This document shows, piece after piece, positions 1 to 5,780 of a DNA stretch of 6,366 bases. Numbering within the stretch: the first letter of the stretch is position 1; the number at the start of each line of letters is the position of its first letter. This DNA is from Caldifarciminota bacterium. Lineage in GTDB: Bacteria > Hydrothermota > UBA3072 > WFRC01. The notes below the pieces were generated by a model. The model saw nothing but the letters and a program-made list of their open reading frames with translations, had not been told where the DNA came from and ran no database searches. The stretch lies in the NCBI GenBank assembly GCA_015486685.1, contig WFRC01000215.1, positions 1-6,366 of the forward strand, given 5' to 3'. Position numbers and translations under genes: made by a program.

Positions 1-618
1 AGTTCCGGGTGCAATGCCTCCATCGGGGTCTCCAACCTCAGGGTCATATATATATCCACATACCTTGCACCTGTATTTTTTTGTCCCATCTGTTCTTGGT
101 GTTTCCTTTTTTTCCTCTTCAATATAATGGGGTGCATTTTTAGATATACCACCCTTCTTCACCGAATGATAATACTCATAAGTCATCGGCACCTCATCCT
201 TCAGAATATCACCCTCTATAACTTCGCCAATGAAGATTGTATGGGTGCCAGCATCAATAGAATTCTTTACCTTACATTCAAGATAGGCAATAGCATAATC
301 CAGCACAACAGGTGCACCACTTTCGCCAATCTTATAATTTACACCATCAAATTTATTAATATCCCTGCCTGACTTAAATCCAAATTTACCTATAAATTCT
401 ATGGGTGTTTCCTTTGATAGAATTGAAACACTAAATATACCGTTTGACTTTAGAAATTCATTGGTAAGATTTTCCTTGTTAATGCTTATTGCAATAGTAA
501 TAGGGGTTGATGTAATTTGGAACACTGAGTTTGCAATCTGTCCATTGAGTTTATCACCATTCTTAGAACTAACAATATACATCCCATAACTAATCTTATG
601 TAATGCCTTTTTGTTCAT
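1..618 (-). CDS. hrb: High-molecular-weight rubredoxin (flavin reductase-rubredoxin fusion), partial: C-terminus beyond left edge
   Basis: The open frame begins at ATG 618 and is still open after 206 codons at the window edge. Residues about 1-165 read as an FMN-binding flavin reductase-like domain (early stretch NSVFQITSTPITIAISINK, later AGTHTIFIGEV). A charged linker (EEEKKETPRTDG) leads into a rubredoxin domain from about residue 181: C184-x2-C187-GYIYDPEVGDP and then IAPGT. The second Cys pair, normally some 30 residues on, is outside the window. In Moorella this fusion (Hrb) passes electrons from NADH to the flavodiiron protein FprA, which reduces NO or O2; the same cytoplasmic detoxifying role is inferred here. 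The start is fixed by an AAGGAGGA Shine-Dalgarno at 624-631. A strong promoter and a PerR box lie directly upstream, and perR is the preceding gene. A flavodiiron protein or rubrerythrin gene may follow to the left, which I cannot see. The family call is firm; the partner is inferred. Confidence 0.9.
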   Translation of the reverse strand, partial: MNKKALHKISYGMYIVSSKNGDKLNGQIANSVFQITSTPITIAISINKENLTNEFLKSNGIFSVSILSKETPIEFIGKFGFKSGRDINKFDGVNYKIGESGAPVVLDYAIAYLECKVKNSIDAGTHTIFIGEVIEGDILKDEVPMTYEYYHSVKKGGISKNAPHYIEEEKKETPRTDGTKKYRCKVCGYIYDPEVGDPDGGIAPGT

Positions 619-631
619 AAAAATCCTCCTT

Positions 632-646
632 TTGAATTGATTTCAA
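632..646. promoter_or_regulatory. Possible second, weaker PerR-like dyad
   Basis: TTGAATTGATTTCAA has the same 15-base 7-1-7 geometry as the PerR box next to it, with 6 of 7 arm positions pairing. It matches only about 9 of 14 PerR-box positions. It lies in the hrb leader, its centre 17 bases from that of the strong box. It may be a secondary operator or chance in AT-rich DNA. Confidence 0.25.
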
Positions 647-648
647 TT

Positions 649-663
649 TTGTAATCATTACAA
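649..663. promoter_or_regulatory. PerR box (operator) upstream of hrb
   Basis: TTGTAATcATTACAA is a perfect inverted repeat of two 7-base arms around one central base. It matches the published Bacillus-type PerR box (TTATAATNATTATAA) at 12 of 14 defined positions. It lies 5 bases downstream of the hrb -10 element, so it should cover the transcription start, a classical repression position. The adjacent gene encodes a Fur-family protein with the full PerR metal-site residue set. A Fur or Zur site has similar geometry, but the neighbouring perR gene favours PerR. Confidence 0.8.
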
Positions 664-668
664 TCTTA

Positions 669-697
669 ATGATACAAAAGTAGAGTCTTTTTGTCAA
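669..697 (-). promoter_or_regulatory. Sigma-70 promoter of hrb
   Basis: On the minus strand there is a perfect -35 TTGACA (697-692), a 17-base spacer, and a -10 TATCAT (674-669) one base from consensus. Transcription should begin near 662, inside the PerR box, giving a leader of about 45 bases that ends in a strong AAGGAGGA ribosome site. The -35 begins only two bases after the perR stop codon. hrb can therefore be transcribed independently of perR, although no terminator separates the two genes. Confidence 0.8.
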
Positions 698-698
698 G

Positions 699-1118
699 TC
701 AAGATTGCATTTTTTTTAAACAATTTTTACAAATTCCCTTAAAATATATGTGTTGCTCTATAATTTTATGCCCCTTGATTGTTTTCTTTTTAAAGAGTTT
801 TGTGTCCAGGGGTATGTCGTAAATATTCCCGCATTTAATACACTTAAAATGTGCATGTGGCGTTGTATTGTAGTCGTATCGCACTTCATTTTCGTCGATG
901 GTAATAGAAGAGATTAAGCCCTTTTCAAGAAATATTGATAAAGTATTATAAACAGTTGTTCTGGAAAGTGTAGGGATTTCCTTTGATATTTCTTTATATA
1001 TCATATCCACGGTGGGGTGTGTATGATGGTTCAGCAGGTATTCGTATATTTTTATCCTGTGATGGGAAGGTTGAATTCCTTTGTCCATTATTATTTTTTT
1101 AATAGATGTAGTATTCAC
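699..1118 (-). CDS. perR: Peroxide-responsive Fur-family repressor PerR
   Basis: This 139-residue protein has usual Fur/PerR length. Residues 1-80 form the winged-helix DNA-binding domain, with the recognition helix at about 50-62 (TLSRTTVYNTL). The C-terminal half is the dimerisation and metal domain. The regulatory-metal ligands of Bacillus subtilis PerR (H37, D85, H91, H93, D104) are all present with a constant offset of three, as H34, D82, H88, H90 and D101. Asp at the last position is typical of PerR, where Fur proteins have Glu. The structural zinc site is C93-x2-C96 and C130-x2-C133. Family knowledge: Fe-loaded PerR represses oxidative stress genes, and peroxide oxidises the metal-binding histidines and releases DNA. 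The start is GTG, chosen because AGGAGA lies 6 bases upstream; the next Met (residue 11) would cut into the domain. A possible promoter is TTGCTG (1213-1208), 17 bases, TATTAT (1190-1185). The target hrb is the next gene. Confidence 0.92.
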   Translation of the reverse strand: MNTTSIKKIIMDKGIQPSHHRIKIYEYLLNHHTHPTVDMIYKEISKEIPTLSRTTVYNTLSIFLEKGLISSITIDENEVRYDYNTTPHAHFKCIKCGNIYDIPLDTKLFKKKTIKGHKIIEQHIYFKGICKNCLKKMQS

Positions 1119-1124
1119 TAAAAT

Positions 1125-1130
1125 TCTCCT
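1125..1130 (-). promoter_or_regulatory. Ribosome binding site deciding the GTG start of perR
   Basis: AGGAGA is read on the minus strand, followed by a 6-base spacer (ATTTTA) and then GTG. No ATG lies between this site and residue 11, so it supports the GTG start. Confidence 0.75.
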
Positions 1131-1184
1131 GTTTGGTTAAAATGCTGTTTTTTATAAAAAATTTTTACATTCAATATACTATAA

Positions 1185-1213
1185 ATAATAATTTTTTTAA
1201 TTTTTGCCAGCAA
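1185..1213 (-). promoter_or_regulatory. perR: Candidate perR promoter (weak)
   Basis: On the minus strand TTGCTG (1213-1208) is followed by a 17-base A-rich spacer and TATTAT (1190-1185), which is 5 of 6 to the -10 consensus. The -35 is only 3 of 6. The region down to 1148 is almost pure A/T and offers other -10-like strings such as TATAGT and TATAAA, so the exact start is uncertain. No convincing PerR box is visible here; the best windows match about 9 of 14 positions. Confidence 0.25.
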
Positions 1214-1247
1214 AAAGAATAGACATTAGTGAAAAAATCTTTTTTTA

Positions 1248-1363
1248 TTGTCATTGCGAGCAACCATCATTTTTACGGAAAGTGGTAGGCGAAGGCTTTA
1301 GCCTGCGAATATCTTTGCGAGCCTCTTTTCTTTGTCATTCTGAGGCTTTGCCAAAGAATCTCT
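1248..1363. repeat. Two degenerate units of a dispersed TTGTCATT-type intergenic repeat
   Basis: Unit A starts at 1248 with TTGTCATTGCGAGC and runs to about 1322. It contains the stem AGGCT-TT-AGCCT (1293-1304) and ends in a second TTTGCGAGCC. Unit B starts at 1332 with TTGTCATTCTGAGGC and ends near 1363 with AAGAATCTC. Its outer arms ATTCT/AGAAT (1337-1341, 1355-1359) and inner arms CTTTG/CAAAG (1346-1350, 1352-1356) can fold. The shared head and the hairpin-prone body resemble the TCATTGCGAGC...AATCTC and TCATTCTGAGC...AGAATCTC elements I know from intergenic regions of several phyla. That resemblance is from memory, not a search. The 317-base gap between bcrC and perR holds nothing else gene-like. 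The hairpins may also stop transcription after bcrC, but no U-run follows them, so no intrinsic terminator is claimed. Confidence 0.6.
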
Positions 1364-1435
1364 ATTTTCAAGGATTTACAACGATTTCAGCTCATCGGTT
1401 TTTCGCAAAAGCGGTGGATTAGAAAGTTTGCAAGT

Positions 1436-2032
1436 TTACATCCTCTTTCCCTTTTTTCCAAAAATGCGGTTATATAGGTTTATGATTATTCTATTTAATC
1501 GTTTTAATTTATCCTTCAGTGAAAAGATAATTAAAGAAGATGATAATGCAACTGCAAGAGAGCCTATTATATCCAGGGGGAAATGAAGTCCACAATATAC
1601 CCGTGAGAATCCTCCTATTAGTCCGAATATGGATAAAATGATTCCTGATATTCTTGTTTCCCTAAAATAGATAAGCATAAATGCTATGGAAAGCATAAAA
1701 GTAGTATGGTCTGAGGGAAATGAAGTTTCTGGTGGGTGTTGAATCAATAATTTCCCCAGATGAAGCATAAATGGTCTTGGATGAAAATAAAGGGAGGATA
1801 TGAGAAAATTGAATAAAAGTCCCAGTATAGCCGAATAAGTGCTGTATAATGTAATACTTTTATATTCCTTTTTCTTTTTGAACCAGAGATAGGCTAACCA
1901 TAATATAAAGACCGCAAATAAATATTTTGCTGTTATAATAGCAAGATTATCAAGTATGTGATTTATACCTGCAAAGTGGTTAATATAATTAAATAAATGT
2001 ATATTAAGGTTAGAAGTTATTTTTGAAAGCAT
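1436..2032 (-). CDS. bcrC: Undecaprenyl pyrophosphate phosphatase, PAP2 superfamily, BcrC type
   Basis: This 198-residue integral membrane protein has all three PAP2 phosphatase blocks: HPRPF (R86-P87), PSDHTT (P106-S107-D108-H109), and S143-R144-x3-G-x-H150-x3-D154. H109 is the expected general acid and H150 the nucleophile. The first block lacks the Lys of the general K-x6-R-P motif, as I recall also for Bacillus BcrC, which it resembles closely through the central region. About five membrane segments are visible (roughly 30-50, 63-83, 110-123, 128-145, 155-172), with a basic C-terminal tail. BcrC removes a phosphate from undecaprenyl pyrophosphate at the outer face of the inner membrane. 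This recycles the lipid carrier for peptidoglycan and other envelope glycans, and raised levels confer bacitracin resistance. It is the last gene of the efflux operon, 11 bases after the transglutaminase-like gene. No Shine-Dalgarno precedes ATG 2032, so translation is probably coupled to the gene before it. A related lipid phosphatase role cannot be excluded. Confidence 0.85.
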   Translation of the reverse strand: MLSKITSNLNIHLFNYINHFAGINHILDNLAIITAKYLFAVFILWLAYLWFKKKKEYKSITLYSTYSAILGLLFNFLISSLYFHPRPFMLHLGKLLIQHPPETSFPSDHTTFMLSIAFMLIYFRETRISGIILSIFGLIGGFSRVYCGLHFPLDIIGSLAVALSSSLIIFSLKDKLKRLNRIIINLYNRIFGKKGKRM

Positions 2033-2043
2033 ATCAGGGAGGT

Positions 2044-2760
2044 TTACTTATTCATTTTTATCATAGATTTCCGAATTTCATTTATATGTTGATTATATAT
2101 AGAATAGAAGGCATGCTCAAAAAGGGTATCATTAACAATCTTCGGGAATAATCCCTGATTTACCTCTACTTTTGACAACATTTGAAGGGCATCATCACAG
2201 GAAGAGAAAATACCTTTATCTTCAAGAATCCAGTTCTTAAATAAAATCAGGTCTGATTTACCATCCCAATCAATAGTATGTATTTGCTTCTCAGAAATAA
2301 CCCCTTTTTTAATCATCTGTTCAAATAAGATTTTGTCAAAAAGTGATTCACAGGATATCCATTTGCCAAAGACATAACATTCACACCAGCAATGTGGTAT
2401 GATACTTTGAAATTTATTATAGATAGACTCAGGTAATATAGGCTTTAACACCCTTGAATTTATATAAGCAAAATGGCACCTTGCTGGTATCCATACAGCC
2501 CGCATTAGTGCTATCTGAAGGTTTGTTTTAAGACAACCATCTCCCACCCTCCTTTTTAATATCTCCGATGCCTTTATATGGTGGCTTGCACCTCCAAAAA
2601 ATATCTCATCCCTTACAAAATAGAATATCTTTAATGCACCTTCATCAGGACTTTCAGTGCCTTGAACAAGTTTATTTGCCGTTTTTTTTATTTCCGAATT
2701 ATCACAATCACATAGTTCAGTTGGTTTTAAGTATTCTTCCATATTCTTTATGTCTTTCAT
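2044..2760 (-). CDS. Transglutaminase-like cysteine protein of unknown substrate
   Basis: This 238-residue protein has a transglutaminase/protease-like core. The catalytic Cys region is GDGCLKTNLQIALMRAVWIPAR without its last residues (C76, in the usual G-x-C-x3-N/A context, followed by the R-A-x-x-I-P-A-R signature). The His block is HCWCECYVFGKW, with H123. The third catalytic residue, normally Asp four residues after the conserved Trp, is E138 here, with D142 four residues further on. It has no signal peptide and no membrane segment, so it looks cytoplasmic unless exported another way. Nine cysteines are present, three of them alternating at C124, C126 and C128. Such domains act as proteases, amidases or cross-linking enzymes; the substrate cannot be read from sequence. 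ATG 2760 lies 5 bases after the RND stop, with a GGGTAGG ribosome site inside the end of that gene; Met7 is an alternative start. Its place between a pump and bcrC suggests an envelope-related role, which is inference only. Confidence 0.75.
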   Translation of the reverse strand: MKDIKNMEEYLKPTELCDCDNSEIKKTANKLVQGTESPDEGALKIFYFVRDEIFFGGASHHIKASEILKRRVGDGCLKTNLQIALMRAVWIPARCHFAYINSRVLKPILPESIYNKFQSIIPHCWCECYVFGKWISCESLFDKILFEQMIKKGVISEKQIHTIDWDGKSDLILFKNWILEDKGIFSSCDDALQMLSKVEVNQGLFPKIVNDTLFEHAFYSIYNQHINEIRKSMIKMNK

Positions 2761-2765
2761 ATTTA

Positions 2766-5700
2766 TTACCTACCCTTACTCTCAAAAAGATAATAAAGCA
2801 CAGGAATAACAAATAGGGAGAAGAATAATGAACCTACAAGCCCACTTATTATGGCAACAGCAAAGGGTCTTAAGATGCTGGCACTTATTAACATTGGTAG
2901 AAATCCTGTCAAGGTTGTAATTGTTGTTATCAAAATAGGACGAAATCTCACCCTCCCCGCTTTATTAATTGCTTCAATGAGTCCTGTCCCTTCTCTTTTA
3001 TATCGCTCTGCAAAATCTATAAGCAAAATACCGTTATTTACAACTATGCCCAGTGAGGCTATCATCCCCATAAATGATGAGACATCAAATGGGGTATGAA
3101 AAACAAGAAGTCCGAATACGACAAATGAGAAGGAAAATATGGTTCCTAAAAATATGGCAAGAGAAGGCTTCCAATATTTGAATTCAAGGATAAGGACAGC
3201 AAAGATTAAAAATATGGCTATTATAAGGGCACGCATAAGTTCTTTGAATGAACGGGCTTCCTTCTTGTAATCCCCTCCCAGACTGATTGTTATGCCAGAA
3301 GGTGTAGGGGTTCTTTTCAGAATACTTTTTATCCCTTTTATCACATTTTCCAAATCTTTTTCCTGTGCCTGCCCTGTGATGGTAATCAATAAACTTCCGT
3401 TTTCATGCATTACCTCGTAGGTTCCTTTTTTTAAACCTACCTTTGCTACAGTGCTAAGAGGGATAACTCCATAAGGTGAATATATGGGTAAATCATTTAA
3501 CTCCTCTATATGTTTATAATAACTTTTTGGATATTTCAATCTTACCCCAACAAGTCTGAGTCCTTTTCTAATTTTTGTAGATACTTTCCCCCATAATGCG
3601 AGTTTAACCTCTCTGGAAATTTTTGCAGGTGAAAGCCCAACCCTTGCAGCCTTTTCAGGATAAATGTCAAGATTAAATTCGGGTGCCCCTTTTGAAACCC
3701 CAAGTTTTACCCCTGTAAGCCCTTTGATTGATTGCATTTTATGCCTTAAGGTGGTTGCTACTTTTTCAAGAATGGAAAGATTATCCCCGTATATTTTAAC
3801 GACAATGGGCGCTTCTTCTCCACTTGCCTCCTCAAGGGCTTCACTAAGCACCTGGAAGGGGTTTACCCAGACACCCGGTATATTCTGATGTATTTTAGTT
3901 CTTAATTCGTCCATAATTTGAAATACGGAGCGTTTTCTATGAGGAATTAAGTTTATAAGAAAATCACCCCTGTTGGGCGGCAGTGGGTATCCTCCAAGTT
4001 CATACCCCGTTCTCCTTGAATATGCTTTAACCTCGGGAATAGTTTTCAAAATATCTTCAATCTTTGTAGCCACCCTATTTGTTTCTTCAAGTGATGTCCC
4101 CGGGGGCATTTTGTAGTCCATAACAATAGAACCTTCATCCCAGGAGGGCAAAAATCCCGTTTTTAAGTGCATAGCACCAATTATACTACCAATCACTATT
4201 ATAAGGGTGATTACAGGAATAATGGATAAATTGCTAAGGGATCTTCCAAGCCACCTTACATAAACATTTTGCATCCTCCCTATCTTTTTTTTGCGGGCAG
4301 GTTTAATAGAAGATAATACACCAGCAGTAAAAAGTGGGGTTAAAGAGAAGGCAAGTAAAAGCGAAATTCCAATAGCAATTGCAAGGGTAAGTGCAGCAGG
4401 CTTAAAAAACATACCTGATACACCACTCAGGTAAATCAAAGGGACAAATACGATTACAGTTGTTATGGTAGCACCAAGCAAAGGTGGGATTACTTCAATA
4501 GTTCCGAAAATCAGGGCGTTATTAAATCGTTCCCCTTCTGCCCTGTGTCGTTCAATATTTTCTACCACCACAATGGCATTGGCAACAAGAATACCAAGTG
4601 CCGCTGTGAGACCTCCCAATGTCATTATATTGATAGAAAGGTGAAATATCCTTAATCCTAAAAAGGTGAAAAAGAGAGTAAGCGGCATAGTGATTATAAT
4701 AGGTAAAGAAAGTTTAATGCTTCTTAAAAGCAAAAAAACGACAAAAGAAATCAGAAAAATACCTATGATGAGATTTATGGCAACTGTCTTAATAGATTTT
4801 GTTACAAAATCAGATAAATCATACCACTTTGATATTTTAACATCCGTTGGCAAACTTGATTTGATTTTTTTAAGCCTTTGAGATACAAGTTTTGATACCT
4901 CAACCCCATTGGCACCGGGATGACGCACTATGCTAAAAAGAACAGCAGGATGCCAGTTGGAGCGGGTAAGAACAAATTGTTCCATAGATGCAGATTTTAC
5001 ATCGGCAACATCCTTTAAGTATATAGGGATACCATCTCTTGTTCTGATAACCACATTTTGAATATCGTTCACATTTGTAAGCCTCTTACCGGCAAAACCG
5101 AGCCTATTCTTATATTCCTGTGATATCCTTCCAAGAAATTTAACCTTATTAGATGATTGAAGCGCATCTTTTATATCATCAGGACTGATTTTGTAAGCTG
5201 CAAGTTTTTCTGGTTTCAAAACAACCCAATATTCAGGAATCTTGCCACCAAGAACAACAACCTTATAAATACCCTTCACACCAACCAGATGCGGTTTTAT
5301 TACATATTCGGCAAGGGTGCGGAGTTCTGCTAATGACCTTTTATCAGAATAAATACTATACCCAATCATTGGGAAACTGCTTGTTGTCTCCCATGTAATA
5401 TCTATAGAAACCCCCGAAGGCAATTCAGACCTCACCTCACTTATCTTTGAGTTTACCAATTGATATGCTTGATGGAGGTTTATTTTAGGATTAAAGAATA
5501 CATCTATATCCGCAGTTCCACGACTTGTAGTAGACCTCACAATAGTTACTCCTTCCACTGTGCGCACAGCATTTTCCAGTGGTCGGGTTACACTCATCTC
5601 CATATCTGTAAGGGGGGTATATCCCATATCGGCTGTAATAAGAATCCTCGGGAAATTGGCTTTTGGAAAAACACCCTCAGGTAAGGTAAAGATTACAAAT

Positions 5701-5780
5701 ATACTCATTGCTAAAAGTGTAAGTGTTATAAATATTACAGCAGTCTTATTTCCTAAAATTCCTTCAATAAACCTTTTCAT
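2766..5780 (-). CDS. RND-family efflux permease with a non-canonical proton-relay site
   Basis: This is a 1004-residue inner-membrane pump subunit, somewhat shorter than AcrB (1049). It has the twofold RND layout: TM1 at about 10-30, a large periplasmic loop, TM2-6 at about 330-490, TM7 at about 516-537, a second loop, and TM8-12 at about 846-998. Family hallmarks are present: PEGVFPKANFP after TM1, GGLTAALGILVANAIVVVEN in TM4, TGFLPSWDEG after TM7, and RFRPILITT in TM11. The second loop (EEAPIVVKIYGDNL, PEKAARVGLSPAKIS) resembles heavy-metal/CzcA-like pumps as much as drug pumps, so the substrate is open. Oddly, the TM4 positions matching AcrB D407-D408 are A400-N401, and TM10 has N915-N916 where AcrB has K940-N941. 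The gene is otherwise intact, without frameshift. ATG 5780 overlaps the fusion protein stop by four bases (ATGA), with AAGG just upstream. It should work with that fusion protein and a TolC-type channel not seen here. Confidence 0.93.
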   Translation of the reverse strand: MKRFIEGILGNKTAVIFITLTLLAMSIFVIFTLPEGVFPKANFPRILITADMGYTPLTDMEMSVTRPLENAVRTVEGVTIVRSTTSRGTADIDVFFNPKINLHQAYQLVNSKISEVRSELPSGVSIDITWETTSSFPMIGYSIYSDKRSLAELRTLAEYVIKPHLVGVKGIYKVVVLGGKIPEYWVVLKPEKLAAYKISPDDIKDALQSSNKVKFLGRISQEYKNRLGFAGKRLTNVNDIQNVVIRTRDGIPIYLKDVADVKSASMEQFVLTRSNWHPAVLFSIVRHPGANGVEVSKLVSQRLKKIKSSLPTDVKISKWYDLSDFVTKSIKTVAINLIIGIFLISFVVFLLLRSIKLSLPIIITMPLTLFFTFLGLRIFHLSINIMTLGGLTAALGILVANAIVVVENIERHRAEGERFNNALIFGTIEVIPPLLGATITTVIVFVPLIYLSGVSGMFFKPAALTLAIAIGISLLLAFSLTPLFTAGVLSSIKPARKKKIGRMQNVYVRWLGRSLSNLSIIPVITLIIVIGSIIGAMHLKTGFLPSWDEGSIVMDYKMPPGTSLEETNRVATKIEDILKTIPEVKAYSRRTGYELGGYPLPPNRGDFLINLIPHRKRSVFQIMDELRTKIHQNIPGVWVNPFQVLSEALEEASGEEAPIVVKIYGDNLSILEKVATTLRHKMQSIKGLTGVKLGVSKGAPEFNLDIYPEKAARVGLSPAKISREVKLALWGKVSTKIRKGLRLVGVRLKYPKSYYKHIEELNDLPIYSPYGVIPLSTVAKVGLKKGTYEVMHENGSLLITITGQAQEKDLENVIKGIKSILKRTPTPSGITISLGGDYKKEARSFKELMRALIIAIFLIFAVLILEFKYWKPSLAIFLGTIFSFSFVVFGLLVFHTPFDVSSFMGMIASLGIVVNNGILLIDFAERYKREGTGLIEAINKAGRVRFRPILITTITTLTGFLPMLISASILRPFAVAIISGLVGSLFFSLFVIPVLYYLFESKGR

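Noticed and set aside
127..589. Two plus-strand open frames (127-372 and 401-589)
   Set aside because: They lie antisense to the clearly homologous hrb frame, have no recognisable domain and no ribosome site.
675..692. Inverted repeat AAAAG/CTTTT after perR as a terminator
   Set aside because: The stem is only A/T-rich with one G-C pair, no U-run follows, and it is the spacer of the hrb promoter.
1148..1161. Perfect 14-base palindrome TTTTTTATAAAAAA upstream of perR as an operator
   Set aside because: It is low-complexity A/T sequence, expected by chance in this stretch, and does not match PerR or Fur boxes.
1404..1413. CGC-AAAA-GCG hairpin downstream of bcrC as its terminator
   Set aside because: The three-pair stem is too weak and no T-tract follows on the minus strand.
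1204..1422. A 72-codon plus-strand open frame starting with TTG
   Set aside because: It runs through the intergenic repeat units, has no ribosome site, and its product (CHCEQ..., CHSEALPKN...) is the kind of translation such repeats give in many genomes.
1753..1797. Missing Lys in the K-x6-R-P motif of the PAP2 protein as a sign of inactivity
   Set aside because: As I recall, BcrC-type enzymes share this variation, and all the catalytic His, Arg and Asp residues are present.
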